DNA of 42,629 bases, from assembly GCF_000716715.1 (NCBI RefSeq), contig NZ_JNYJ01000062.1:1-42629 (forward strand). Direction: 5' to 3'. Made by a program: the position numbers and the translations under genes. This stretch comes from Dactylosporangium aurantiacum. Lineage in GTDB: Bacteria > Actinomycetota > Actinomycetes > Mycobacteriales > Micromonosporaceae. The notes beneath the pieces are model-generated. The model made no database searches. It was not told the DNA's origin and saw only the letters and a list, made by a program, of their open reading frames with translations. Positions 7,756 to 16,600 of this stretch are shown one piece after another (the first letter of the stretch is position 1; the number at the start of each line of letters is the position of its first letter).

Positions 7756-8882
7756 TGCCGGATCTCCTCGCCGTGCTCGTCCAGCCCGGGCGGCGGCAGC
7801 TCGTACCGCGGCGGGGTCGCCGAGAACGTGATCGGGTTGCGGATGCCGGGCACGGTGCCGGCCCGCACGACGGGGTCGAGGCCGAGCGACTCGGCCATCG
7901 CGACGCCGCCGTCGATGGTGTTGATCGGCGCGCACGGCACGCCGGCGGCGAGCAGCTCGGCGAACCACTCGTCCTTGCCCTTGGCCCGCAACCGGTCCAC
8001 CAGCAGCGGGCGCAGCGCCTCCCGGTGCGCGGTGCGGTCCTGGTTGCGCTGGAAGCGCGGGTCGTCGAGCAGCTCCTCGCAGCCCAGGACCGCGCACAGC
8101 TTGCGGAACTGCCCGTCGTTGCCGGCGATGACGATGAGCTCGCCGTCGGCGGTGGGCAGCGGCTCGTACGGGAACAGGCTCGGATGCGCGTTGCCCATGC
8201 GGAACGGCACGGTCCCGCCGGCGACATAGCCGCTGCTGTGGTTGACCAGCCCGGACAGGGCGGAGGACAGCAGGTTGACCTCGACGTGCTGGCCGGCGCC
8301 GGTCGCGGTGCGGTGGTGCAGCGCGGCCAGGATGCCGATGCTCGCGTGCATGCCGGCCATCACGTCGAACACCGAGATGCCGGCCCGGAACGGCGGGCCG
8401 TCCGGGTCGCCGGTGAGGCTCATCAGCCCGGAGATCGCCTGCACCATCAGGTCGTAGCCGGGCAGGTCCGCCCCGGCGCCGGCGCCGAAGCCGCTGATCG
8501 AGGCGTAGACGACGGCTGGGTTGGCGGCCGCGACCGAGGTGTAGTCGAGGCCGAAGCGGCGCAGGCCGCCGGGGCGGAAGTTCTCGATCATGACGTCGGC
8601 CCGGGCGGCGAGGGTCTGTGCCGCCTCCAGGTCCCCGGCGTCGCGCAGGTCGAGCGCGACCGAGCGCTTGTTGCGGTTGATGCCCAGGTAGTACGTGGAG
8701 ACGCCGTCGCGGGTCGGCGGCATCCAGGTGCGGGTGTCGTCGCCGGCCGGGCCCTCGACCTTGATGACGTCGGCGCCGAGGTCCGCGAGGAGCATCGTGG
8801 CGTACGGCCCGGCGAGGATCCGGGAGAAGTCCGCGACCAGCAGCCCGCTCAGCGGCCCTCCGCCGCGTTCCGTCGCCGCCAT
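7740..8882 (-). CDS. Family III CoA-transferase (CaiB/BaiF), LigAB cluster copy
   Basis: 380-residue CoA-transferase that would move CoA between carboxylic acids. The family features are the N-terminal LLVADFSRILAGPYATMLLADLGADVIKVE, the NRNKRSVALDL segment, ADVMIENFRPGGLRRFGLDY and a C-terminal NPITFSATPP. The predicted nucleophilic Asp lies in the GYDLMV region around residue 145-150. First gene of the minus-strand catabolic operon, divergent from the amidohydrolase. ATG 8882 is chosen because the family alignment begins shortly after it; the frame is open further upstream, but that stretch contains the promoter and operator. It probably activates the acid cleaved by the next gene (inference). 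Confidence 0.92.
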   Translation of the reverse strand: MAATERGGGPLSGLLVADFSRILAGPYATMLLADLGADVIKVEGPAGDDTRTWMPPTRDGVSTYYLGINRNKRSVALDLRDAGDLEAAQTLAARADVMIENFRPGGLRRFGLDYTSVAAANPAVVYASISGFGAGAGADLPGYDLMVQAISGLMSLTGDPDGPPFRAGISVFDVMAGMHASIGILAALHHRTATGAGQHVEVNLLSSALSGLVNHSSGYVAGGTVPFRMGNAHPSLFPYEPLPTADGELIVIAGNDGQFRKLCAVLGCEELLDDPRFQRNQDRTAHREALRPLLVDRLRAKGKDEWFAELLAAGVPCAPINTIDGGVAMAESLGLDPVVRAGTVPGIRNPITFSATPPRYELPPPGLDEHGEEIRQWLKS

Positions 8883-8902
8883 CCGCCACCCCCGTCCGTC
8901 CA

Positions 8903-8918
8903 GCGGACACATGTCCGC
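8903..8918. promoter_or_regulatory. Operator-like palindrome GCGGACAcaTGTCCGC
   Basis: Perfect 7-bp arms around a 2-bp centre, located about where transcription of the CoA-transferase operon should begin (20-36 bases before the ATG). Half-site TGTCCGC also appears upstream of the local IclR gene (4727-4733). IclR regulators bind palindromes of this size. A CGGAC-CTTT-GTCCG dyad lies near the amidohydrolase start. Confidence 0.5.
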
Positions 8919-8947
8919 CGAAACAGTCTTCGCCTTGCGGCCGTGGG

Positions 8948-8985
8948 CTGTCAACCTCGACGACCTCGACGGTGATGGTTGACAG
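8948..8985. promoter_or_regulatory. Symmetrical back-to-back promoters: CTGTCAACC-N20-GGTTGACAG
   Basis: A perfect 9-bp inverted repeat with a 20-bp spacer places a TTGACA -35 box on each strand (plus 8979-8984; minus 8954-8949). Matching -10 candidates are CACACT at 9002-9007 (plus) and AAGACT at 8930-8925 (minus). This is the likely divergent promoter pair for the amidohydrolase and the CoA-transferase/LigAB operon. Confidence 0.5.
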
Positions 8986-9023
8986 GTCCCGTGATGCGGC
9001 ACACACTTTCGCCGACCGCTACA

Positions 9024-9044
9024 CGGACCTTTGTCCGGAGGGAG
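9024..9044 (+). promoter_or_regulatory. Ribosome binding site and overlapping dyad of the amidohydrolase gene
   Basis: GGAGGGAG at 9037-9044, five bases before the ATG, fixes the start. The dyad CGGAC-CTTT-GTCCG (9024-9037) runs into this site and could be an operator or a weak hairpin that limits translation. Confidence 0.5.
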
Positions 9045-9049
9045 TTGCG

Positions 9050-10492
9050 ATGGACCCAGTGGTGTTGCGCAACGGACTGGTACTCACGATGGACGACGCG
9101 CACACGGTGCTGCCGGGCGCCGACGTGCTGATCGTCGACGAGCGCATCGCCGAGATCGGCGTCGGCCTCACCGCCCCGCCGGGCACCGTCGAGATCGACG
9201 CCGCGGGCGGCATCGTCATGCCCGGCATGATCGACACCCACCGGCACCTGTGGCAGACCGCCATGCGCGGCTACGGCGCCGACTGGACCCTCACCCAGTA
9301 CTTCGTCTGGTACTACCTGGAGTCCGGCCGGCACTTCCGCCCCGAGGACATCTACGCCGGCAACGTGCTCGGCGCGCTGGAGGCGCTCGACGCCGGCGTC
9401 ACCACCACCGTCGACTGGTCGCACGGCCTGCAGACCCCGCAGCACGCCGACGCCGCCGTCGACGCCCTCGAGTCGGTCCCGGGCCGGTTCGTCCTCGCGT
9501 ACGGCAACATCCAGCAGGGCCCGTGGGAGTGGGCGACCAGCCCCGGGTTCCGCGACTTCGTGCGCCGCCGCATCACCGGCAGTGACCTGCTGGGCTTCCA
9601 GATGGCCTTCGACGTCACCGGCGACCCCGCGTTCCCGGAGCGCGCCGCGTTCGAGGTCGCCCGCGACCTGGGCGTGCCCGTCACCACGCACGCCGGCGTG
9701 TGGGGCGCCACCAACGACGACGGCATCCGCCTCATGCACGAGCACGGGTTCATGACCCCGTCGACGATCTACGTGCACGCCGCGACGCTGACGCACGACT
9801 CGTACCACCGCATCGCCGCGACCGGGGGCTCGGTGTCGGTGTCGACGGAGAGCGAGCAGAGCGCCGGGCAGGGCTACCCGCCCACCTGGCAGCTGCGCGA
9901 CCACGGCATCCCGGTGTCGCTGTCGATGGACACCAGCGTCTGGTGGAGCGGCGACCTGTTCTCCGCGATGCGCGCCACCCTCGGCGCCGACCGCTCCCGC
10001 GAGCACCTGCAGGCGCACGAGCGCGCCGAGACCGTCACCCACGTGCACCTGCGCGCGGAGCAGGTGGTCGACTGGGCGACCCGCGGCGGCAGCCGGGCCC
10101 TCGGCCTGGACGGCGTCGTCGGCAGCCTCCAGCCCGGCCGCAGGGCCGACGTGGTGCTGCTGAAGAACGACGCCTCGCCGGTGATGTTCCCGATCCTCAA
10201 CCCGTACGGCCACGTCGCCTTCCAGGCGCAGCGCGGCGACGTGCACACCGTGCTGGTGAACGGCCGCATCGTCAAGCGCGACCACCGGCTCGTCGGCGCC
10301 GACCTCGGCAAGGCCCGCGCCGACGTCGAGCGCACCGTCGAGCACCTGATCGCCACGATGGGCGAGGACGCGTGGCGCAAGGGCATGAACCCCGACATCC
10401 CCGCCACGAAGGTGCTCGACAACCCGTACACCTACACCGAATGGGACGCGGGCTCCGCGCAATGGAAGCACACCCCGCCACCGGCCGGCTGA
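9050..10492 (+). CDS. Amidohydrolase/deaminase of the TRZ/ATZ family
   Basis: 480-residue metal-dependent hydrolase of the amidohydrolase superfamily, in the group of chlorohydrolases, guanine/8-oxoguanine and S-adenosylhomocysteine deaminases. Metal ligands are visible as DTHRH (H64, H66), TTHAG, VHAA and the Asp in SMDTSVWW. An N-terminal and C-terminal beta-sandwich (NGRIVKRDHRLVG) is typical of the family. The start is set by the GGAGGGAG site. It is divergent from the CoA-transferase/LigAB operon and shares its control region, so it may supply the substrate by deaminating or dehalogenating a ring or side chain. The substrate is not predictable from sequence. Confidence 0.88.
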   Translation: MDPVVLRNGLVLTMDDAHTVLPGADVLIVDERIAEIGVGLTAPPGTVEIDAAGGIVMPGMIDTHRHLWQTAMRGYGADWTLTQYFVWYYLESGRHFRPEDIYAGNVLGALEALDAGVTTTVDWSHGLQTPQHADAAVDALESVPGRFVLAYGNIQQGPWEWATSPGFRDFVRRRITGSDLLGFQMAFDVTGDPAFPERAAFEVARDLGVPVTTHAGVWGATNDDGIRLMHEHGFMTPSTIYVHAATLTHDSYHRIAATGGSVSVSTESEQSAGQGYPPTWQLRDHGIPVSLSMDTSVWWSGDLFSAMRATLGADRSREHLQAHERAETVTHVHLRAEQVVDWATRGGSRALGLDGVVGSLQPGRRADVVLLKNDASPVMFPILNPYGHVAFQAQRGDVHTVLVNGRIVKRDHRLVGADLGKARADVERTVEHLIATMGEDAWRKGMNPDIPATKVLDNPYTYTEWDAGSAQWKHTPPPAG

Positions 10493-10503
10493 CCGTGCGA
10501 TGT

Positions 10504-10539
10504 GCCGGCCGCTGCCGGGGATGTCCGGCAGCGGCCGGC
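10504..10539 (+). terminator. Strong hairpin terminator after the amidohydrolase
   Basis: Perfect 15-bp GC-rich stem (left arm GCCGGCCGCTGCCGG) with a 6-base loop, 12 bases after the stop codon. Confidence 0.75.
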
Positions 10540-10585
10540 GGAAGGCGGCCGGCTGCGGCGCGACGAGGTCTTTGCCGCCCGGAAA

Positions 10586-10611
10586 GTTCCTGTCCGGAGG
10601 TGTGTGGGTAA
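10586..10611 (+). promoter_or_regulatory. Possible SigB/SigF-type promoter
   Basis: GTTCC, 15 bases, GGGTAA. This resembles the actinobacterial stress sigma factor promoter pattern (GNNT, 14-16 bases, GGGTAY). It lies 51 bases before the anti-sigma-type ATPase gene. A motif match only. Confidence 0.35.
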
Positions 10612-10661
10612 GGAGCAGCCGTCAGCGGCGAACGCCGGACTGTGACGAAGTGGATCCGGCG

Positions 10662-11054
10662 ATGCACGAGTTGACCACCCACGTCGATCTGCCGCTCGCC
10701 GACACCGCGCCCGCAGTCGCCCGTGCGGTGCTGGCCGCCACGCTGCCCGCCTGGGGCTTCACCGACCAGCCGTGGCTGGACACGGCGTGCCTGGTGGTCA
10801 CCGAGCTGGTCAGCAACGCGGTCCGGCACGGCGGCGGCCGGCTGGTGCTGCGGCTGCACGCGCAGGCGGCGCACGTCACGGTCAGCGTGGCCGACGGGTC
10901 GCCGGTCGTGCCGCGCCCCCGGCCGGACCCCGACGGGGACGGCGGTCGCGGCCTGTACATCATCGAGGCCCTGTCGCAGCGCTGGGGCGTGGAGGACCGG
11001 CAGGGCGGCAAACGGGTGTGGGTGCTGCTGCAGCCGCACCCCGCGCCGCCCTGA
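10662..11054 (+). CDS. ATP-binding anti-sigma factor-type protein (RsbW/SpoIIAB-like HATPase)
   Basis: About 130 residues making up a single GHKL-type ATPase domain. The N-box is VVTELVSNAVRHGG and the G1 region is VADGSPVVPRPRPDPDGDGGRGLYIIEAL, as in the very common small actinomycete anti-sigma-like kinases. Such proteins bind a sigma factor or phosphorylate an anti-sigma antagonist. No antagonist or sigma gene is adjacent, so the partner is elsewhere. Start choice: ATG 10662 (MHELTTHVDLPL); an in-frame GTG at 10650 is possible. A SigB-like promoter candidate lies just upstream, which would allow stress-dependent expression. Confidence 0.85.
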   Translation: MHELTTHVDLPLADTAPAVARAVLAATLPAWGFTDQPWLDTACLVVTELVSNAVRHGGGRLVLRLHAQAAHVTVSVADGSPVVPRPRPDPDGDGGRGLYIIEALSQRWGVEDRQGGKRVWVLLQPHPAPP

Positions 11055-11069
11055 CCGCACTGACCGCCC

Positions 11070-12788
11070 TCAGTGCACCTCGACGGGGTCGAGGCTGGAG
11101 ACCTCGTTGTCGAGCAGGTGCTGCACGTGGCCGAGCGCGCGCGAGGAGTACGTGCCGGACTCCCGCGCGTCCAGCAGCGCGGCCTGCGCCGACTCGAGCA
11201 GCAGCCGGTGCAGCTCCCGCCGCTGGTGTCCGCTGCTCGACTCGGTGGGGTCGTGCGGCTGCGTGAGGGCCTCGCCGAGCGCGGCGTTCTCCCGGCGGGC
11301 GGCGTCGAGGACCTCCGGGTCGAACGGCAGCCCGTTGGTCTGCCGCAGGTCCGGGTTGTCCAGCAGGTCCTCGCCCTCGGCGGTGATCTCGCCGATCAGC
11401 CGGGCCAGCTCGCGCCGGTCGGTCTCGGCGTCGGTGCCGGCGATGCGCAGCCGGCGGATCAGCACCGGCAGCGTCGCGCCCTGCCCGAGCAGCGTGACGA
11501 TGGCCACGGTGAACGCGATGAGGATCAGCTGGGCGCGGTGCGGCACGCTCTGCGGCAGCGACTGGGCCGCGGCCAGCGTGACCACGCCGCGCATCCCGGC
11601 CCAGGCCAGGGCCGCGCCGCCGCGCCAGCCGAGACCCTCCGTGGTCAGGTACGCGTCGTCGGCCTGCCGCCGGCGCACCAGGGAGGCCAGCCAGCTCGCC
11701 CGTGCCGCCGACTTCGGTGACTCGTGCTGCCGCTCGGCCAGCCGGGCGAGGATGCCCTGCAGGCGGTCCCGGCGCTCCAGGGCGCGGCGCTGGTCACGGC
11801 GTACCAGAGCGATGAGCGGCACGACGAAGAGCACCCGCAGCAGCACCAGTGCGGCGGTCACCGCCAGCCCGATGAGCAGGGTGCCGCCGACGTCGTCCTC
11901 GCCGTGGTGCACGTCGCCGACGACCGTGACGATCTGGTACCCCATGAGCAGGAACACGCCGTTGTCCAGCAGCAGCTGGATGGTGCGCCAGTTGGTGCGC
12001 TCGCTGATGCGGTCCTGCGCGGTGAAGTGCCGCGCGCTCTGGTGCCCCGTGACCAGCCCGGCCACGACGACGGCGAGGACGCCGGAGGCGTGCATCTCCT
12101 CCGCCGGCACGAACGCCAGGAACGGCGCCACGAACGAGATCGCCGTGGTCAGCACCGGCTCGTCGAGCTTCGCCCGGACCCACACCGTGAGCAGCCCGGC
12201 GGCCAGGCCGATGATCAGGCCAGCGACGACCGCGAACGCGAAGTCGCCGACCACGTCCCACAGCGACACCACGCCGGCCGTCGCGGCGATCGCCGAGCGC
12301 AGCATGACCAGGGCGGTGGCGTCGTTGATGAGCCCCTCGCCCTCCAGCACGATCACCAGCCGCGGCGGCAGCCCGAGCCGCTTGCCGATGGAGATCGCGG
12401 CGACCGCGTCCGGCGGGCTCACCACCGCGCCGAGCGCGATCGCCGCGGCCAGCCCGAGGTCCGGGATGAGCCAGTGCAGCAGGAACCCGACGGCCAGCGC
12501 CGAGATGACCACGAGCAGCACCGACAGGCCGCCGATCGCCTTCACGTTGCGGCGGAAGTCGGTGGCGTGCACGTTGACCGCCGCCGAGTACAGGATCGGC
12601 GGCAGCACGACGGTGAGGATCAGGTGCGGGTCGACGTTCAGGTTCGGCACGAACGGCACATAGCTGGCCCCGACGCCGACGACGACCAGCGCGATGGGCA
12701 CGGCGACGCCGACCCGCGGCGCCACCTTGGCGACCGCGACGATGGTGAGGACGGCGGCGATCGCGAGCAGACCGTGCTGGAGTTGCAT
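11070..12788 (-). CDS. Sodium/proton antiporter, CPA1 family
   Basis: 572-residue integral membrane antiporter. About 12 hydrophobic helices fill the first 430 residues, with the family signatures ALGAVVSPPDAVAA and LINDATALV, where the acidic residues bind cations. A hydrophilic cytoplasmic tail of about 140 residues rich in Arg, Glu and Asp follows, as in actinobacterial CPA1 (YjcE/NhaP-like) proteins. The ATG at 12788 starts a short leader directly before helix 1; the frame extends much further upstream but crosses the terminator hairpin of the neighbouring gene. It probably exports Na+ or K+ in exchange for protons. Its 3' end faces the anti-sigma gene at a distance of 15 bases. Confidence 0.93.
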   Translation of the reverse strand: MQLQHGLLAIAAVLTIVAVAKVAPRVGVAVPIALVVVGVGASYVPFVPNLNVDPHLILTVVLPPILYSAAVNVHATDFRRNVKAIGGLSVLLVVISALAVGFLLHWLIPDLGLAAAIALGAVVSPPDAVAAISIGKRLGLPPRLVIVLEGEGLINDATALVMLRSAIAATAGVVSLWDVVGDFAFAVVAGLIIGLAAGLLTVWVRAKLDEPVLTTAISFVAPFLAFVPAEEMHASGVLAVVVAGLVTGHQSARHFTAQDRISERTNWRTIQLLLDNGVFLLMGYQIVTVVGDVHHGEDDVGGTLLIGLAVTAALVLLRVLFVVPLIALVRRDQRRALERRDRLQGILARLAERQHESPKSAARASWLASLVRRRQADDAYLTTEGLGWRGGAALAWAGMRGVVTLAAAQSLPQSVPHRAQLILIAFTVAIVTLLGQGATLPVLIRRLRIAGTDAETDRRELARLIGEITAEGEDLLDNPDLRQTNGLPFDPEVLDAARRENAALGEALTQPHDPTESSSGHQRRELHRLLLESAQAALLDARESGTYSSRALGHVQHLLDNEVSSLDPVEVH

Positions 12789-12800
12789 GCCACAGTGTGT

Positions 12801-12858
12801 CGTACGCCCCCGAACGGCCTGCGCCCGGGTCGGCGGCCGGGTCGTTCGGGGGCGTACG
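12801..12858. terminator. Long perfect inverted repeat between HNH nuclease and antiporter genes
   Basis: Two perfectly complementary 16-base arms (CGTACGCCCCCGAACG at 12801-12816 and its complement at 12843-12858). The 26-base loop contains a nested CCCGG/CCGGG pair. It begins right next to the stop of the nuclease gene and lies in the antiporter leader, so it probably terminates the nuclease transcript. It may also act on antiporter expression. Confidence 0.65.
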
Positions 12859-12859
12859 G

Positions 12860-13495
12860 TCAGGACGCGCAGGTGTTGAGCATCGTCTGCAGCGCGGACT
12901 TCTCCGCCGACTGCAGCTTCAGCGCCCAGTAGTACTTGACGGCGATCCACATCTTGGCGTACGTGCACCGGTACGACGACAGCGACGGCTGCCACGTCGA
13001 CGGGTCCTGGTCGCCCTTGGCCTGGTTGACGTTGTCGGTGACGGCGATCAGCTGCGGGCGGGTCAGGTCGTTGGCGAAGCTCTGCCGCTTCGCGGTCGTC
13101 CACGAGCTGGCCCCGGAGCGCCACGCCTCGGCCAGCGGCACCACGTGGTCGATGTCGACGTCGGAGGCCGCGGTCCAGGTGGCGCCGTCGTACGGGGAGT
13201 ACCAGCGCCCCGAGGTGGCCGCGCACGAGGAGTCGGTGACCACCGACGAGCCGTCGCGCTTGAGGACGGTCTCGCGGGTGTTGCAGGTGCCGCTGATGGT
13301 GATCCAGTGCGGGAACAGGTCGCGGGAGTACCCGCTGGTCGAGCCCTCGGCGGCCACGGTGAGCGCGGTGAGCCAGCTCTGCGCCGTCGACTTCGAGGGG
13401 ATCCCGGGCGGGGTCGCCGGCGACGGGGCGCCGAGCACGAGCGCGGCCAGCACACCGGCCAGCAGCGCGGCGAGCAAACGAGACGGTCGGGTCAT
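12860..13495 (-). CDS. Secreted HNH-family nuclease (DUF1524/GmrSD C-terminal type)
   Basis: 211-residue exported protein. Residues 1 to about 33 form a signal peptide (MTRPSRLLAALLAGVLAALVLGAPSPA). The mature part contains DIDHVVPLAEAWRSGA, the first half of the beta-beta-alpha-metal nuclease motif, and AVTDNVNQAKGDQDPSTW, the Asn-containing second half. Cysteines in GTCNT, SSCAA, YRCTY and NTCAS suggest extracellular disulphides. Such proteins are common in actinomycetes, with a presumed role in digesting external DNA. ATG 13495 is preferred over an upstream ATG at 13549 because it sits directly at the signal peptide. Confidence 0.87.
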   Translation of the reverse strand: MTRPSRLLAALLAGVLAALVLGAPSPATPPGIPSKSTAQSWLTALTVAAEGSTSGYSRDLFPHWITISGTCNTRETVLKRDGSSVVTDSSCAATSGRWYSPYDGATWTAASDVDIDHVVPLAEAWRSGASSWTTAKRQSFANDLTRPQLIAVTDNVNQAKGDQDPSTWQPSLSSYRCTYAKMWIAVKYYWALKLQSAEKSALQTMLNTCAS

Positions 13496-13675
13496 TGCCG
13501 CTCCGATCAGACGTCCGATGCGGCACCGGTACCGGCACCGCGCCGACAATATCGACGATCACCAGTGTCATGCGCGACGGCGGCGGCGTGAACATCCCGT
13601 GGACGTCCTACGACGCAAGGTATGCGGCCCCCGTCACCGACCGTTCACGTCCAAACGGCCCGGACGGCGGTGGGC

Positions 13676-16600
13676 TCAGGACGCGCGGGCCGCGCCGGCG
13701 AACGCGGGCGCCGGCCGCTGCTCGACGGCGGGCAGGCCCAGGGCGCGGAACCCGTCCAGGGCCTCCCGCCGGCACCGGGCGGCGCTGACCGCGTCGCCGA
13801 GCGCGGCGTGCGCGGCGCCGAGCCCGTCGAGGGCCTGCGCGGCGCGGTCCGGCTCGCCGAGCTCGCGGGCGACGAGCAGGGCCCGCCGGTGCGCGGCGGC
13901 GGCCTCGGCCGGCCGGTCGCCGCGCAGCGCCCGGCCGACGCCGTTGAGCGCCTCGGCTTCCAGGCGCCGCTCGCCGATCTCGGCGGCGATGGCCAGGGCC
14001 CGCCGGTGCTCGTGCAGCGCGTCGGCGGCTCGGCCGGCGAGCAGGTGCGCGTCGCCGAGCGCGATGCGGGCCTCGGCCTCGCCGAGCCGGTCGGCGACCC
14101 CCTCGAACATCCGCAGCGCCCGCCGCAGCTGGGCGACCGCGGCGCGGTCCAGGCCGCACTCGGCGTCGGTGCGGCCGAGCCCGGCGATCGCGACCGCCTC
14201 GGCGGTGACGTCGCCGACGTCGTGCAGGATCCGCCGGGCCCGCTCGTGGCAGTCGCGGGCCTGCTCGTGCCGGCGGTGCCGCTGGTGCACCTCGGCGAGG
14301 TCGAGCAGGTTGCGGCCCTGGCCGACCCGGTCGCCGAGGTCGGCGTAGATGCCGCCGGCCAGCTCGTAACAGCGCAGGGCGAGCCTGGGCCGGCCGCGCA
14401 GCCAGTGGATGCGGCCGATGTTGCTCAGCTCGCGGGCCTCGCCGAGGCGGTGCCCGGCGGCCCGGAACGCGCGCAGCGCCTCGCGTTTGTGGCTGAGCGC
14501 GGCGTCGTACCGGCCGAGCTGGAACTCGTTGGAGCCGATGCAGCCGAGCGCCTTCGCCGCGCCGACGGGGTCGCCGAGCCGCTCGTACAGCCGCATCGCC
14601 CGCTGCAGGTCGGTGATCGACTCCTGGTAGCGCTCGTCGCGGCCCCGGGCGGTGCCGAGCTCGAACAGCGCGGTGGCCTGCGCGGCGAGGTCGTCCCGGG
14701 CGGTGGCGAGGTCGAGCAGGTGCCGGTTGACGGCGAGGCTGTCCGCGACGTGGTACCCGACCCGCAGGAACCGCTGCGCGGCCCGGCCGAGCGCGACGGC
14801 GGGGCCCACCGTGGCGCCGGTGGCGGCGAGGACCGCGGCGACGAGGTTGGGCCGCTCCTCGTCCAGCCACGCCCGGGCCGGCGCGGCGGCCGCCGGGTCG
14901 GTGGGGCCGGGGTCGAACACGGCCTTCGACGCCGCGACGGTCCGCGTCAGGTAGTGGGTGTACACGGCGGCGAGCGCCGCGTCGCGCGCCGCCGGGTCCA
15001 GGCACGCGGCGGCGCGCTCCCGGGCGTAGTCGCGCAGCAGGTCGTGCATCGTCCAGCGACCGGCGGCGACGCGGTCGACGAGGTGCGCCCGCTCCAGGGT
15101 CTCCATCAGCCGCACGGCGCCCCCGGCGCCGGCCAGGGCCTCGGCCGCCCCGGCGCCGATCTCCCGGCCCGGGTGCAGGCCGAGCAGGCAGAACAGCCGG
15201 GCCGCGGCGGCCGGCAGGTGCCGCTGCGACCAGGAGAACACGGCCCGCAGCGCGCTGTCGTCCTCGCCGGTGTCGAGCAGGTCCAGGCGGCCGCGTTCGC
15301 CGGCGAGCTCGGCGGACAGCTCGGCCAGGGACGTGCCGGGCCGCCCGGCGGCCAGCTCCGCGGCGATCCGGATGGCCAGCGGCAGCCGGGCGCACTGCTC
15401 GGCGAGGGCGGCCGCGGCGTCCGGCTCCGCGCCGGCCCGCTCCCCCGCGAGCCGGCGCAGCAGCGTGACCGCGTCGTCGGGCGGCAGCACGCCCAGCCGG
15501 ACCCGCTGCGCGCCGTCGCGGGCGACCAGGCCGGCCAGGGCGTCGCGGCTGGTCACCAGGACGGCGCAGGTGGCGGCGCCGGGCAGCAGCGGGCGCACCT
15601 GGGCGGCGCTGAGCGCGTTGTCGAGCACGACGAGGATGCGCCGGCCGGCGGTCAGGCTGCGCCACCGGGTGGTCCGGCCGGGCAGATCCGCGGGCAGGTC
15701 GGCGGGGCCGACCCCGAGCGAGCCGAGCATCGCGCCGAGCGCCGCCTCGGGCGCGAGGGGCTCGTCGGGGTGCGCGCCGCGCAGGTCGACGTGCAGCTGC
15801 CCGTCGGGGAACAGCGCCGCCGCCTGGTGCGCCCACCGCAGCGCCAGGGTCGTCTTGCCGACCCCGCCGGTGCCGCACAGCACGGCGACGGGCAGCGTGG
15901 CCGGTGCGTCCCGCGGGGTCAGCACGTCACCGAGCGCGGCCAGCTCCGCCGACCGCCCGGTGAAGGCGTGCACGGCCGGCGGCAGCTCCCGGGGCACCGG
16001 CGCCCGCACCTCGACCGCCGCCGGCGGTGGCGCCAACGCCGGCTCCTGCCGCAGGATCCGGGCGTGCAGGTCCCGCACGGCCGGGCCGGGCTCGATGCCG
16101 AGCTCCTCGTCCAGCCGCTGCCGCAGCCGCCGGTACACCTCGAGGGCGTCCGCCTGCCGGCCGCTGCGGTACAGGGCGAGCATGTGCTGCGCGTGCGCCT
16201 GCTCGTCGAACGGCTCCCGCCGCACCTGCTCCTCCAGCTCGGCGACGAGGTCGGCGTGCTCGCCGAGCGCGAGCCGCGCCTCGACGAGGGCGTGCGCCGC
16301 CTCGGCCCGCAGCATGCTGAGCCGCTCCGCCTGCCGCTCCAGCCAGGGCAGCTCGACCACGTCGGCGAGCGGCTGACCCCGCCACAGCGCGAGGGCGGCC
16401 CGCAGCGCCTCGGCGGCCCGTTTGGGCCCGCCCCCGGCTCCGCGGGCGTCGCGGATCAGCCGTTCGGCGAGCTGGACGTCGGTGTCGGCGGTGTCCAGGA
16501 GGTACCCGGGCGGCCGCGCGACGATCGCGTCCCGCCGGCCCAGGACGCCCCGCAGGTGCGACACGTGGCTCTGCAGGGTGTTCGCCGCGGTCGCCGGCGG

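Noticed and set aside
13568..13788. Small plus-strand frame starting at 13568 next to the nuclease
   Set aside because: Most of it overlaps the SARP gene in antisense, and its translation turns into Arg/Gly/Pro-rich low complexity.
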